A stretch of 32,403 nucleotides of DNA from an uncultured Aliivibrio sp. (GCF_946479765.1 NZ_CAMLHO010000037.1:1-32403); one strand, 5' to 3'; positions 1-8,463 are shown, counted from the first letter of the stretch. Translations and numbers: made by a program. Notes: a model not told the origin generated them from the letters alone.

Positions 1-615
1 TTCTTCAGGAAACGTTGCAGAGAATAATAATGTTTGCTTCTGTTTTGGTGCTAACGCAAGTAATTCATTAAGCTCATCAGTAAATCCAAGGCTTAGCATT
101 CTATCTGCTTCATCAAGCACTAAGGTTTTTACTTTATCAAGCTTAATGGCGTTACTTGAGATCAAATCTAATAATCGACCAGGTGTTGCCACTAAAATGT
201 CTGCACCACCACGTAGAGTCAACATTTGTTTATTGACGGATACACCACCAAATACTGAGACCGTTTTAATCGCACCATTGAAATGCGCAGAATATGATTT
301 AATGCTATCAGCAACTTGCTGTGCCAATTCACGAGTAGGAACCAACACTAAGCCCGTAACATAGTTACCTTTATTGCTCTGTGGTTTACCTGATTGCTGT
401 TCAAAAATTTGCTGCAACATAGGTAATGCAAAAGTGGCTGTTTTACCAGAACCAGTATTCGCCCCAGCAATTAGATCACGGCCAGCTAATACACTTGGGA
501 TAGCTTGTGCTTGAATAGGCGTTGGTTGTTGATATTCCAACTCTGTTAATCGTGCTAACAACGGTGAAATAAGACCAAGTTCTGAAAAATTGGCTGGTGC
601 TGTAGTAGTGGTCAT
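1..615 (-). CDS. DEAD-box ATP-dependent RNA helicase, N-terminal part (RhlE-like), cut by the window edge
   Basis: The reading frame is open from an ATG at 615 down to the window edge, giving 205 codons of helicase core domain 1. Motifs appear in the family order: a Q-motif region (PTPIQAQAIP), Walker A (GANTGSGKT), PTRELA, a GG pair, TPGR, the DEAD box and SAT. These motifs bind and hydrolyse ATP and couple hydrolysis to RNA strand separation. The N-terminus is short (about 20 residues before the Q motif), as in RhlE/SrmB-type enzymes of gamma-proteobacteria. Domain 2 and the C-terminal tail, which would separate the subfamilies, lie outside the window, so no gene symbol is given. An AT-rich leader of about 120 bp lies between it and the upstream terminator. 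Confidence 0.93.
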   Translation of the reverse strand, partial: MTTTTAPANFSELGLISPLLARLTELEYQQPTPIQAQAIPSVLAGRDLIAGANTGSGKTATFALPMLQQIFEQQSGKPQSNKGNYVTGLVLVPTRELAQQVADSIKSYSAHFNGAIKTVSVFGGVSVNKQMLTLRGGADILVATPGRLLDLISSNAIKLDKVKTLVLDEADRMLSLGFTDELNELLALAPKQKQTLLFSATFPEE

Positions 616-738
616 GAATATAAATGGCTCAAAGCTAAAATAATAGCCGACTATTTTATCCTATTTTTGCTTTTTAAAGTGAATTAAATCAGCCCTACGG
701 CACTCTCTATTGATAATAAATAGTGTGCTGAATACAAC

Positions 739-763
739 AACGCCCCATTTAAAACGGGGCGTT
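739..763 (-). terminator. Terminator-like hairpin after the hydrolase-like gene
   Basis: An 8-bp GC-rich stem (AACGCCCC / GGGGCGTT) closes a 9-nt loop, 26 nt past the stop of the minus-strand gene at 789. On that strand the tail is GTTGTATT, so the U-tract is weak, but the stem is strong. Confidence 0.55.
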
Positions 764-788
764 TCGATAATAAGGCAACAAATCAGAC

Positions 789-1820
789 CTAAAGTAACTG
801 TCTAAGCTTATGCTCAACTAAAGGATCATTTGGCACTAATTGCTGAGCCATTTCCAACAATTTGATCGCATCTTTTGGATGTTCATCTTGGTGTCTCAGT
901 GCTATATCAATAAGTGGCTGCACATCAATTTGCGCTTGATGCTCTTGCACATGCGCTTCTTTCTCATCAATCAAGATATTATGTGCTTTGCTCAACAGGC
1001 CTAAACGGTGCTCAGAGCTCGCATTCACTTTACTAAGACGTGTGTAATAGTCTTCTTTAAAACGCAATGTTCTCGTTTGTTGACGGAACTGTGCAATATC
1101 AATCTGTTGATTACGAATGAAATCTACTGCTACTTGCTTATAAAAGCCAAATTTATTCAAGTACGTTGCATGAGTTCCATGTCCCATACCAAAAACTCGT
1201 AAATGGGTTAGTTCTGGATAACGTTTAGCATGCAAACGATCGATACGATTGGTTGGGTCATAAATGATATACCCTTTCGCTTTACCTAAATCGAGATCGT
1301 GATAATCCCCTTCCCAATCAAATTGCTGTGCGATTTCGGTACTAGAACGATCATCCCAAGGAGCGACTTGTCGGTTTTTAGTACTAACAGGATGAAACAG
1401 TAACACTTGGTCAAGTTGCAGTAAATTTGCAAAAGCACCAACAGCAAAACCACCACGACTCAGACCATACCCTAAGCGATAAGTAAAAGGTTCAAGCAAC
1501 GTAGCTAATTGTTCTAAAAAGAAAATTAAATTTCGGCTACGGAACCAATTACTTTTTCCTAAATGTTGAAAAGAGATAACATTCACTTGCTGTTTTTGTG
1601 CTAAATGGTAACCCCAAGGAGCAAAATCTTCATGGAGATCTTGCTCTTGTACGTTAGTACCCGCAGGAGAAAAAGTGAATAATAGCGGCTTGTTTACATC
1701 AACAAAGTTATATTTAACATACACATTGTCTAGTAGGTCTCCACCAGACATTGGCAGTTGTGCTTGTTGCTCTGAACGTGAGTTGGTTAACCACTCATCT
1801 AACCAATATAGTAATTTCAT
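789..1820 (-). CDS. Alpha/beta-hydrolase-fold protein of unknown substrate
   Basis: A protein of 343 residues without an obvious signal peptide. Residues 46-52 (LLFTFSP) resemble the first strand and oxyanion-loop region of an alpha/beta hydrolase. Residues 117-124 (GYGLSRGG) fit the nucleophile elbow G-x-S-x-G-G with Ser121. An acidic candidate (Asp189, in IIYDPTNR) and a histidine cluster (GMGHGTH, His214 or His217) follow in the order of a Ser-Asp-His triad. The C-terminal 110 residues are helical, Gln/Glu-rich, and end in a TPR-like stretch (DAIKLLEMAQQLVPNDP). I do not recognise a named family. The fold call is an inference from motif order; the substrate is unknown. It is a single gene with its own terminator. 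Confidence 0.75.
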   Translation of the reverse strand: MKLLYWLDEWLTNSRSEQQAQLPMSGGDLLDNVYVKYNFVDVNKPLLFTFSPAGTNVQEQDLHEDFAPWGYHLAQKQQVNVISFQHLGKSNWFRSRNLIFFLEQLATLLEPFTYRLGYGLSRGGFAVGAFANLLQLDQVLLFHPVSTKNRQVAPWDDRSSTEIAQQFDWEGDYHDLDLGKAKGYIIYDPTNRIDRLHAKRYPELTHLRVFGMGHGTHATYLNKFGFYKQVAVDFIRNQQIDIAQFRQQTRTLRFKEDYYTRLSKVNASSEHRLGLLSKAHNILIDEKEAHVQEHQAQIDVQPLIDIALRHQDEHPKDAIKLLEMAQQLVPNDPLVEHKLRQLL

Positions 1821-1921
1821 TTAATCTTCCATCAAAAACAGGCGCGAGATTGTATCAAAGATAGCCGTTAAACGAAAATATTAGTTTGAGTACTAATAAT
1901 TACAGTTGGAATGATTTCGGT

Positions 1922-1957
1922 ACAAAAAATGCCAAATCATAGTTACAACATGGCATT
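1922..1957 (-). terminator. Rho-independent terminator of the DUF4258/XRE/41-aa operon
   Basis: On the minus strand a 7-bp stem (AATGCCA / TGGCATT, 1951-1957 with 1928-1934, 16-nt loop) runs straight into six U residues (A-run at 1924-1929 on the plus strand). It lies 31 nt after the stop of the 41-residue ORF. Confidence 0.6.
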
Positions 1958-1988
1958 CATGATTAAGCCTCATTTAAAATAATTAATC

Positions 1989-2114
1989 TTAATCGTGCTT
2001 TTTATCTGCTGGCACTGTAATAACATTTTTACTTAAGCTCTTGCCGTCCTTCGTTTTTTTGATCCCAACAGCTTGCTCTAATGACTTAATGATACCAGTT
2101 GCAATTTTACTCAT
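1989..2114 (-). CDS. Small basic 41-residue protein, third gene of a toxin-antitoxin-like operon
   Basis: ATG at 2114 is preceded by a strong GGGGG ribosome binding site 6 nt upstream, and the frame runs 41 codons to TAA at 1989. The peptide starts MSKIATGIIKSLEQAVGIKK and ends PADKKHD. It has an amphipathic N-terminal helix followed by a Lys-rich, probably disordered tail, with no membrane segment or cysteine. It starts 35 nt after the XRE regulator gene and is followed by the operon terminator, so it is very likely co-transcribed with the two upstream genes. No family is recognised. It could be a small accessory factor of the toxin-antitoxin-like pair, or an independent small protein. Confidence 0.6.
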   Translation of the reverse strand: MSKIATGIIKSLEQAVGIKKTKDGKSLSKNVITVPADKKHD

Positions 2115-2149
2115 AAATTACCCCCTATAGTAAAATCCAATAATTTCAA

Positions 2150-2587
2150 TTAAGCCACTCGCCACACTTTATCTTGCTCTTCAAGATGAAGCTCTGTCAT
2201 TGTCGACTCTATCTCGGCATCCGACAGCATAGTAAGCAATAAACCCACCTGACTATCTTCATCGTTCGACTCAATATAAAGCGCACGCAGCGTAACATCT
2301 GCGGTACGAGGGATCGCTGTTTGGCCTTTCTCCCAACGAGCTACTGTTTGTGAATCTACACCAAGTAAATTACCCAAAACTTTTTGAGACATATTTAGTT
2401 CTACACGGATAAATTTAAACTCGTCGCTACTGATGGGACGGATTTGAGCAATAATGTTTTTACTAATCAACTGATGAAGTTCATGCAGATTATCAATTCC
2501 TACAAATTCTTCTTCATCAATAATTTCAATATTAAAACCGTTTGTCAGATAAACATACGACAAACCACTTTCTGTATAATGATACAT
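2150..2587 (-). CDS. XRE-family helix-turn-helix regulator, antitoxin-like (MqsA/HigA type)
   Basis: A protein of 145 residues. Residues about 1-50 form a small N-terminal domain of unknown type without zinc-binding cysteines. Residues about 54-105 are a classical HTH_3 domain (ELNMSQKVLGNLLGVDSQTV, then ARWEKGQTAIPR), closest in style to the DNA-binding half of MqsA/HigA antitoxins. The acidic C-terminal tail could wrap a partner. It starts 8 nt after the stop of the DUF4258-type gene, so the two are translationally close. By analogy it represses its own promoter, probably at the paired palindromes at 2948-2977. The antitoxin role is inferred from domain pairing, not from direct evidence. 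Confidence 0.8.
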   Translation of the reverse strand: MYHYTESGLSYVYLTNGFNIEIIDEEEFVGIDNLHELHQLISKNIIAQIRPISSDEFKFIRVELNMSQKVLGNLLGVDSQTVARWEKGQTAIPRTADVTLRALYIESNDEDSQVGLLLTMLSDAEIESTMTELHLEEQDKVWRVA

Positions 2588-2595
2588 ATAGCCGC

Positions 2596-2937
2596 CTACT
2601 TAACTATGACTGTGACAACAAAAGCCGAAGGATCTAAATCGTGTCTTTTTAGCGAAATAACCACTTCAATAATTTCACCAGCAGCCACTCCTTGGAGGTT
2701 ACACTTCCAATCGCCACTCGGGGTTTGATGTGGTGCTTCTGTTATTCTGCTGTGTTTATTTCCCAATACTTGAAATATTTGCCTTCGACTAACTCCCCTT
2801 TGTTCCATACGTAACCGAGTATGCTTACCAACTAGGACTCTTGAAGTATGATTATTAGCTAAATCATTAATCAATCGCTTTGCTGATATAGAACTTAAAG
2901 GAAACTCATCAATTGGCGTAGGTCTTTTATCGGACAT
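2596..2937 (-). CDS. DUF4258-like small protein, putative toxin partner
   Basis: A protein of 113 residues. The core (residues about 40-112) has a HxRxRMEQRGVSRRQI motif, then a helix, then a beta region (GDWKCNLQGVAAGEIIEVVISL...FVVTVIV). This layout fits DUF4258, a fold related to RelE/BrnT-type ribonuclease toxins: basic helix with conserved Arg residues followed by a small sheet. It is first in a minus-strand operon, with an AGGAAAGG ribosome binding site next to its ATG and an XRE regulator 8 nt downstream. Toxin-first, regulator-second order is that of HigBA/MqsRA systems. A nuclease activity is inferred, not shown by a catalytic signature. Confidence 0.7.
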   Translation of the reverse strand: MSDKRPTPIDEFPLSSISAKRLINDLANNHTSRVLVGKHTRLRMEQRGVSRRQIFQVLGNKHSRITEAPHQTPSGDWKCNLQGVAAGEIIEVVISLKRHDLDPSAFVVTVIVK

Positions 2938-2947
2938 CCTTTCCTTC

Positions 2948-2977
2948 CTATCACTTTGATAGCTATCATTATGATAG
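2948..2977 (-). promoter_or_regulatory. Two contiguous 15-bp palindromes over the toxin-antitoxin-like promoter
   Basis: CTATCA-n3-TGATAG occurs twice back to back, at 2948-2962 and 2963-2977, with spacers ctt and tta. A minus-strand promoter fits here: -35 TTGATC (2990-2995), 16-bp spacer, -10 CATAAT (2968-2973) inside the second palindrome. A third, different 16-bp palindrome (AAGTAAT-CT-ATTACTT) sits at 2994-3009, on the -35. Two adjacent dyads of one turn and a half each suggest cooperative binding of two regulator dimers, most simply the XRE protein of this operon. Confidence 0.7.
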
Positions 2978-3009
2978 GTAATAATGAAAGATCAAGTAAT
3001 CTATTACTT

Positions 3010-3198
3010 CATATTTTCTATTTTTTATCTTATTCACGCTAAATTAAGAACTTACAGATAAAAGAAAACTGAATCTTCAGAGCTAAGAGTTAGATATATT
3101 TCCCAGTCCAGTCCTTAACTATATTAAACCTTTCAACCCTCCTCCCACCCATCAAAATTTGACCAATATCTCTTATTTAGTCTTTCATCAATTATATT
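3010..3198. other. Intergenic DNA without recognised features
   Basis: AT-rich spacer between the divergent minus-strand toxin-antitoxin-like operon and the rbs operon. No ORF with a ribosome binding site and no repeat was found. The flanking control elements are listed separately. Confidence 0.6.
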
Positions 3199-3214
3199 TC
3201 TGCGCGTGATCACA
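3199..3214 (+). promoter_or_regulatory. Possible CRP (cAMP receptor protein) site upstream of rbsD
   Basis: TCTGC-n6-TCACA has a perfect right half and a 3/5 left half of the CRP consensus. Catabolite control of rbs by CRP is known in E. coli. Weak promoter candidates lie just downstream (TTACAT 3220-3225, TATTTA 3243-3248). Confidence 0.35.
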
Positions 3215-3263
3215 CTTAGTTACATTCTTAGATGCAAAGTGCTATTTATTGCTCTAAATTCAC

Positions 3264-3293
3264 CATCGAAACGTTTACGCAAACGTTTCGATG
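3264..3293. promoter_or_regulatory. RbsR operator palindrome
   Basis: A perfect inverted repeat with 13-bp arms (CATCGAAACGTTT and its complement) around the spacer ACGC. Each arm carries the CGAAACGTTT core typical of LacI/PurR-family operators and of the E. coli RbsR box. It lies 51 bp before rbsD, downstream of the likely promoter, where a bound repressor would block transcription. The regulator is encoded at the end of the same operon. Confidence 0.85.
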
Positions 3294-3344
3294 AGCATTA
3301 AACAAGCAATATGTGTTCATAATTAATTAACTAAAGGTATTCTC

Positions 3345-3764
3345 ATGAAGAAAAATACACTACTAAACGCAGAATTATCGTATGTAATCGCCACTCTTGG
3401 CCATACTGATGAAGTCACCATTTGCGATGCTGGTCTGCCGATTTTTGAAGAATCACAACGCATCGATTTAGCCGTAGTTCAGGGAATACCAACCTTTATT
3501 GATACCGTAAAAGCGACACTGTCTGAAATGCAAATTGAAGGCGCTATCGTTGCTGAAGAATTCAAAACCGTTAGCCCACAACTACACGATGAGCTGATGG
3601 CTCTTATTGCTGCTGAAGAAGCACTATGTGGAAAATCAATTACCGTTTCTTATGTGCCTCACGAAGCATTCAAAGTACACACACAACAAAGTAAAGCGGT
3701 CGTTCGTACTGGTGAGTGCACTCCTTACGCTAACGTGATTTTCCAATCTGGCGTTGTATTTTAA
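3345..3764 (+). CDS. rbsD: D-ribose pyranase RbsD
   Basis: A protein of 139 residues, the usual length. It interconverts the beta-pyranose and beta-furanose forms of D-ribose in the cytoplasm, supplying the form that ribokinase uses. The N-terminus carries the conserved block ATLGHTDEVTICDAGLPI, with the catalytic His20 and Asp28 in the E. coli numbering. The ATG at 3345 follows an AAGGTA ribosome binding site. It is the first gene of a six-gene ribose operon, 12 bp before rbsA, and lies directly behind the RbsR operator. Nothing is missing or unusual. Confidence 0.97.
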   Translation: MKKNTLLNAELSYVIATLGHTDEVTICDAGLPIFEESQRIDLAVVQGIPTFIDTVKATLSEMQIEGAIVAEEFKTVSPQLHDELMALIAAEEALCGKSITVSYVPHEAFKVHTQQSKAVVRTGECTPYANVIFQSGVVF

Positions 3765-3776
3765 ATAGGACACGTT

Positions 3777-5291
3777 ATGACTCAAGCTATCTTAGAATTA
3801 AACGGCATTGAGAAAGCCTTCCCCGGTGTAAAAGCACTGGATGGCGCTTGTCTTAATGTCTATCCCGGCAAAGTTATGGCCTTAATGGGCGAAAATGGCG
3901 CGGGTAAATCAACATTAATGAAGTCATTAACTGGCATCTACGCAATGGATGCAGGTGAAATCCGCTACGAAGGCAAAGCAGTTAACTTTAATGGCCCTAA
4001 GCACTCTCAAGAATCTGGTATCAGCATTATTCACCAAGAGCTGAACCTTATTCCTGAACTGACCATTGCTGAAAACATCTTCTTAGGCCGTGAGAAAACC
4101 AATGCGTTTGGTGGTATCAAATGGGCTGAAATGTATAAAGATGCTGATGCCCTACTTAAACGTTTGAATGTAAAACACCACTCTCGCCAACTATTAGGTG
4201 AACTGAGTTTAGGTGAACAACAAATGGTTGAGATTGCCAAAGCACTGTCGTTCAAATCTAAAGTTATCATCATGGATGAGCCAACAGATGCACTAACAGA
4301 CACTGAAACTGAATCTCTATTTAAAGTGATTAATGAGCTTCGCGATGAAGGCTGCGGCATTGTTTATATCTCGCACCGTCTAAAAGAGATCTTCGAGATC
4401 TGTGATGACATTACTATCCTTCGAGATGGAAAATTCATTGGCGAACGTGTGGTTGCAGAGATTAATGAAGATATCCTTATTGAAATGATGGTTGGCCGTC
4501 GTTTAGATGAGCAATACCCTCGCATTGATGTTCAACACAATGAAAAATCATTAGAGCTGTTCGATGTTTCAGGCCCGGGTGTTAATAATGTAAGTTTCTC
4601 ATTAGATCGCGGCGAGATCCTTGGTATCTCTGGCTTAATGGGTGCAGGTCGTACTGAGTTAATGAAAATTATCTACGGTGCAGCACCAATGACATGCGGA
4701 GCTATCAAACTTAATAACAAAATGATTAACCCCATTTCTCCACGTGATGGACTGGCAAATGGCATCGCTTATATCTCTGAAGACCGTAAAGGCGATGGCT
4801 TAGTATTAGGTCTGTCTGTCAAAGAGAATATGTCGTTATGTTCTTTGGACCAATTATCGAAAGGCGTTCAGCTTGACCATTATGCTGAAGTTACCGCAGT
4901 GGAAGATTTCATTCGCTTATTTAATATCAAAACCCCTTCTCGTGACCAAATCATTGGTAACTTGTCTGGTGGTAACCAACAAAAAGTGGCGATTGCTAAA
5001 GGTCTTATGACTCGCCCTAAAGTTCTTATCTTAGATGAGCCAACACGTGGTGTTGATGTTGGCGCAAAGAAAGAGATCTACCAACTAATTAACCAATTTA
5101 AAGCGGAAGGCATGAGTATTATTTTAGTCTCATCAGAAATGCCTGAAGTATTAGGAATGAGTGACCGCATTTTAGTGATGCATGAAGGCCGCATCAGTGG
5201 CGAATTCATGGCAAAAGATGCCGATCAAGAAAAATTATTGGCTTGTGCAGTAGGTAAAACTGTTCAGCAAAACGTAGAGGTAACAGCATGA
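3777..5291 (+). CDS. rbsA: Ribose import ATP-binding protein RbsA
   Basis: A protein of 504 residues with two fused ABC ATPase halves that power ribose uptake through RbsC. The first half has Walker [10 protein letters not shown] (near residue 39), signature LSLGEQQ and Walker [13 protein letters not shown]. The second half has the degenerate Walker A normal for this family (GLMGAGRTE), signature [14 protein letters not shown] and Walker [14 protein letters not shown]. Family knowledge holds that one site is catalytically weak. It is co-transcribed with rbsD and overlaps rbsC by four bases (ATGA at 5288-5291), indicating translational coupling. Confidence 0.97.
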   Translation: MTQAILELNGIEKAFPGVKALDGACLNVYPGKVMALMGENGAGKSTLMKSLTGIYAMDAGEIRYEGKAVNFNGPKHSQESGISIIHQELNLIPELTIAENIFLGREKTNAFGGIKWAEMYKDADALLKRLNVKHHSRQLLGELSLGEQQMVEIAKALSFKSKVIIMDEPTDALTDTETESLFKVINELRDEGCGIVYISHRLKEIFEICDDITILRDGKFIGERVVAEINEDILIEMMVGRRLDEQYPRIDVQHNEKSLELFDVSGPGVNNVSFSLDRGEILGISGLMGAGRTELMKIIYGAAPMTCGAIKLNNKMINPISPRDGLANGIAYISEDRKGDGLVLGLSVKENMSLCSLDQLSKGVQLDHYAEVTAVEDFIRLFNIKTPSRDQIIGNLSGGNQQKVAIAKGLMTRPKVLILDEPTRGVDVGAKKEIYQLINQFKAEGMSIILVSSEMPEVLGMSDRILVMHEGRISGEFMAKDADQEKLLACAVGKTVQQNVEVTA

Positions 5292-6274
5292 GCACTAAAT
5301 CTATGACTTCATCTGAATCACAAAAAAAGAAAGGCGGCATTTTCTCTAAAGAATGGCTGATTGAGCAAAAATCATTAATCGCACTATTGCTTTTGATTGT
5401 CGTGGTTTCTTTTTTGAATGATAACTTTTTCACCGTCGATAATATTTTAAACATCTTACGTCAAACCTCGGTTAACGCGATCATCGCGGTAGGTATGACG
5501 TTGGTAATTTTAACCGCCGGAATCGACTTGAGTGTTGGCTCTGTATTAGCGCTTTGTGGTGCTTTTGCTGCAACCATGATTGGCCTTGAAATTCACCCTA
5601 TCATTGCTGTTCCTACCGCTTTACTTGCGGGTGCTGCTCTAGGTGCAATTAGTGGCATTATTATCGCTAAAGGTAAGGTTCAAGCCTTCATTGCAACACT
5701 GGTAACGATGACGTTGCTGCGTGGTGTGACCATGGTTTACACAGAAGGCCGCCCTATCTCTACTGGCTTTACTGATGTTGCTGATAGCTTTTCATGGTTC
5801 GGTACGGGTTACGCACTTGGTATCCCAGTGCCAATCTGGTTAATGGTTATCGTGTTCGCATCAGTATGGTACTTATTAAATCACACACGTTTTGGTCGCT
5901 ATGTGTACGCACTAGGTGGCAATGAATCAGCAACGCGTTTATCGGGCATCAATGTTGATCGCGTTAAGATCGGTGTTTACGCTATCTGTGGTCTACTTGC
6001 TGCTTTGGCTGGCTTAATCGTAACGTCTCGTCTTTCTTCTGCTCAACCAACCGCTGGTATGGGTTATGAGTTAGATGCTATCGCTGCGGTTGTTCTTGGT
6101 GGTACAAGCCTTGCTGGTGGTAAAGGTCGTATTATGGGTACGCTTGTTGGTGCTCTGATTATCGGCTTCTTGAACAACGCACTTAACTTATTAGATGTAT
6201 CGTCTTACTACCAAATGATCGCAAAAGCCGTGGTTATCTTACTGGCCGTATTAGTCGATAATAAAAACAAATAA
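5288..6274 (+). CDS. rbsC: Ribose ABC transporter permease RbsC
   Basis: A protein of 328 residues, close to the E. coli 321. It is the polytopic inner-membrane channel of the ribose importer, with about eight to ten hydrophobic segments starting at residue about 30 ([15 protein letters not shown]). The conserved BPD_transp_2 block [21 protein letters not shown] and the late [23 protein letters not shown] loop that contacts the ATPase are present. The N-terminal about 25 residues are hydrophilic and lysine/serine rich. It overlaps rbsA by 4 bp. The next gene, rbsB, is separated by 136 bp with a stem-loop. Confidence 0.97.
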   Translation: MSTKSMTSSESQKKKGGIFSKEWLIEQKSLIALLLLIVVVSFLNDNFFTVDNILNILRQTSVNAIIAVGMTLVILTAGIDLSVGSVLALCGAFAATMIGLEIHPIIAVPTALLAGAALGAISGIIIAKGKVQAFIATLVTMTLLRGVTMVYTEGRPISTGFTDVADSFSWFGTGYALGIPVPIWLMVIVFASVWYLLNHTRFGRYVYALGGNESATRLSGINVDRVKIGVYAICGLLAALAGLIVTSRLSSAQPTAGMGYELDAIAAVVLGGTSLAGGKGRIMGTLVGALIIGFLNNALNLLDVSSYYQMIAKAVVILLAVLVDNKNK

Positions 6275-6349
6275 ATCCAAAAGAACCACCCTGTAACTCG
6301 TTAGCTGTACTAAAAATTAGCTCTATCAATATTATTATTTTTATAAAAA

Positions 6350-6383
6350 GGCACAACCAAACGTACCCTGTTTGAATTGTGCC
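6350..6383 (+). other. Intercistronic stem-loop between rbsC and rbsB
   Basis: GGCACAA (6350-6356) pairs with TTGTGCC (6377-6383), and inside it CAAAC pairs with GTTTG around a 7-nt loop; one c faces aa. No U-tract follows, so it is not an intrinsic terminator. It ends 28 nt before the rbsB start. Such hairpins often stabilise or delimit mRNA segments, which would fit the need for far more binding protein than membrane components. That role is inferred. Confidence 0.65.
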
Positions 6384-6410
6384 GCCCTACACCCTTATAA
6401 GGAATATAGA

Positions 6411-7289
6411 ATGAAAAAGTTAGCAACCTTAATCTCTGCGGCACTACTTTCTGCCTCTTTCTCATCGACGGCTTCGGCTCAAGATACAATGGCAATGGTC
6501 GTCTCTACCTTGAACAACCCATTCTTTGTAACAATGAAAGAAGGCGCTGAAGCAAAAGCAAAAGAACTAGGCTACAAACTGATTGTTCTGGATTCTCAAA
6601 ATGATCCAAGTAAAGAGCTTTCAAACGTTGAAGATCTAACGGTTCGTGGTGTTAAAGCCATTTTGATTAACCCAACCGATTCAGATGCGGTATCAAATGC
6701 AATTCGCATGGCTAACCGTTCTGGAATTCCTGTCCTAACGCTTGATCGTGGTGCAAGCCGTGGTGATGTAGTGAGCCATATTGCGTCTGATAACGTGGCT
6801 GGTGGTGAAATGGCGGGTAAATACATCATGGAAAAAGTGGGCCAAAAAGCGCGCGTTATCCAACTGGAAGGTATTGCAGGTACGTCTGCTGCGCGTGAAC
6901 GTGGCGAAGGTTTCATGAAAACAGTAAACAGCGGTGATTTAGTGCTACTTGGTAGCCAACCGGCTGATTTCGACCGCACTAAAGGTCTAAACGTAATGGA
7001 AAACATGCTTGCTGCAAACCCTGATGTGCAAGCGGTATTTGCTCAAAATGATGAAATGGCATTGGGTGCACTTCGCGCTGTGCAAGCGTCAGGTAAAGAC
7101 GTATTAATCGTCGGCTTTGATGGCACTGAAGATGGCATTGCAGCCGTTAACCGTGGCATCTTGGGCGCAACTATCGCTCAACAACCCGATTTAATCGGTG
7201 CACTGGGTGTTGAAACGGCAGATAAAGTACTTAAAGGCGAAACGGTTGCTAAATATATCCCTGTTGAGCTAAAAGTTATCACTAAATAA
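6411..7289 (+). CDS. rbsB: Periplasmic ribose-binding protein RbsB
   Basis: A protein of 292 residues that delivers ribose to RbsAC and can signal to chemoreceptors. The start was set at 6411 ([13 protein letters not shown]...), because a Lys-Lys, hydrophobic, ASA|Q signal peptide begins there and a TAAGGA ribosome binding site sits 8 nt before it. An in-frame ATG at 6372 would add 13 residues in front of the signal peptide and falls inside the stem-loop. Mature-protein motifs include [18 protein letters not shown] at the N-terminus, the PTDSDAV ribose-site segment and the [15 protein letters not shown] segment. Type 1 periplasmic-binding fold, full length. Confidence 0.97.
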   Translation: MKKLATLISAALLSASFSSTASAQDTMAMVVSTLNNPFFVTMKEGAEAKAKELGYKLIVLDSQNDPSKELSNVEDLTVRGVKAILINPTDSDAVSNAIRMANRSGIPVLTLDRGASRGDVVSHIASDNVAGGEMAGKYIMEKVGQKARVIQLEGIAGTSAARERGEGFMKTVNSGDLVLLGSQPADFDRTKGLNVMENMLAANPDVQAVFAQNDEMALGALRAVQASGKDVLIVGFDGTEDGIAAVNRGILGATIAQQPDLIGALGVETADKVLKGETVAKYIPVELKVITK

Positions 7290-7311
7290 AACCGTAACAA
7301 CATAATACAAC

Positions 7312-7351
7312 TGGAGCATTGATGCGCTCACAACGTAGTATCAGTGCTCCA
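7312..7351 (+). other. Stem-loop between rbsB and rbsK, possible attenuator
   Basis: TGGAGCA (7312-7318) pairs with TGCTCCA (7345-7351). TGAT and ATCA extend the stem across a one-base mismatch, leaving a 16-nt loop. It begins 22 nt after the rbsB stop, and a pyrimidine run (CTCTCTCTTC) follows. It may act as a leaky terminator or a 3' mRNA barrier that lowers rbsK/rbsR relative to rbsB. The rest of the 180-bp junction shows nothing else beyond the rbsK ribosome binding site. Confidence 0.6.
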
Positions 7352-7469
7352 CTCTCTCTTCAATCTCATAGAAAATGTATCGCTAAATGACAGAGTCTTC
7401 TCACCCATTTATCCATACGTTTTAAGGCCAATTTTCCGGCAATTTTAAAATAAGAAACAAAGGCACATT

Positions 7470-8387
7470 ATGAATAAATTAGTTGTTTTAGGTAGCGTAA
7501 ATGCAGATCACGTTCTACAAGTGGCTTCTTTCCCTCGTCCGGGCGAGACGTTACACGGTCACAGCTATTCCGTTATTCCTGGTGGTAAAGGCGCAAACCA
7601 AGCGGTTGCTGCCGCTCGATTAGGCGCAGATGTTGCTTTTATTGCCAGTGTTGGTGATGACAGTTTTGGTCAACAAATGATTGAAGCATTCAAGTTTGAT
7701 GGCATTAATACCGAAGCGGTAATGATCGAAGAGAACACCCCAACAGGTATCGCTATGATCCAAGTCGCAGCAACGGGCGAAAACAGCATTTGTATTTCAG
7801 CAGAAGCAAACGCACGTTTAACCGCAGAACGCATTGCACCTCATCATGGGTTAATTGAAGCGGCTGATACCTTATTAATGCAACTTGAAACCCCTATTGA
7901 AACCATCGAAAAAGCAGCACAAATTGCAAAAGCGGCCGGAACAAAAGTCGTATTAAACCCAGCCCCTGCTCAGCAATTAAGTGATGACTTATTACAACTT
8001 GTTGATATGATTACGCCAAATGAAACTGAAGCTGAATTATTGACAGGAATTGAAGTGACCGATATGGCAAGCGCTCAACAAGCTGCCGACGCACTTCATG
8101 CGAAAGGCATTGAAACGGTGATGATCACTCTGGGTAGCAAAGGCGTGTGGATTAGCCAAGATGGCAAAGGCCGTCAAGTTGAAGGCTTTAGAGTTCAAGC
8201 AACCGACACAACAGGCGCAGGTGATACCTTTAACGGTGCGTTCTTAACAGGCTTACAATCTGGTCGTAAATTAGATGATGCGATTAAATTTGCTCATGCT
8301 GCGGCAGCAATATCAGTAACTCGAATGGGTGCTCAAACCTCTATCCCTTCTATTACAGAAGTCGAGCGTTTTCTACTAGAGCACTAA
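7470..8387 (+). CDS. rbsK: Ribokinase RbsK
   Basis: A protein of 305 residues of the PfkB sugar-kinase family. It phosphorylates D-ribose to ribose 5-phosphate with ATP in the cytoplasm, feeding the pentose phosphate pathway. The N-terminal PfkB signature region is seen as GGKGANQAVAAARLGA (residues about 38-53), and the C-terminal one as DTTGAGDTFNGAF (residues about 248-260), whose GAGD Asp is the catalytic base. The early SVNAD motif for substrate binding is present. An AAAGGC ribosome binding site precedes the ATG. It is followed by rbsR after 76 bp containing a hairpin. Confidence 0.97.
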   Translation: MNKLVVLGSVNADHVLQVASFPRPGETLHGHSYSVIPGGKGANQAVAAARLGADVAFIASVGDDSFGQQMIEAFKFDGINTEAVMIEENTPTGIAMIQVAATGENSICISAEANARLTAERIAPHHGLIEAADTLLMQLETPIETIEKAAQIAKAAGTKVVLNPAPAQQLSDDLLQLVDMITPNETEAELLTGIEVTDMASAQQAADALHAKGIETVMITLGSKGVWISQDGKGRQVEGFRVQATDTTGAGDTFNGAFLTGLQSGRKLDDAIKFAHAAAAISVTRMGAQTSIPSITEVERFLLEH

Positions 8388-8400
8388 TACCGACTTTCGT

Positions 8401-8442
8401 GTCTTTATGAGCTAAACACCTTAGTGCTTTATTCATAAAGAC
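8401..8442 (+). other. Stem-loop between rbsK and rbsR
   Basis: A perfect 10-bp inverted repeat (GTCTTTATGA 8401-8410 with TCATAAAGAC 8433-8442) encloses 22 nt. Within those, AGC/GCT and TAA/TTA could pair further. No U-tract follows. It sits 21 bp before the rbsR start and covers most of the junction, so it could restrict read-through or translation of the regulator gene. Confidence 0.65.
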
Positions 8443-8463
8443 ATAAACAAAGGATTGGATTTT

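Noticed and set aside
146-364. A 72-codon plus-strand ORF near the window start
   Set aside because: It is antisense to the DEAD-box helicase motifs PTRELA to TPGR and has no support of its own.
4031-4360. A 109-codon minus-strand ORF inside rbsA
   Set aside because: A shadow of the ABC ATPase coding sequence, Ser-rich with no domain features.
6596-7006. A 136-codon minus-strand ORF inside rbsB
   Set aside because: It is antisense to a full-length conserved gene, has no ribosome binding site and a composition typical of a reverse-frame shadow.
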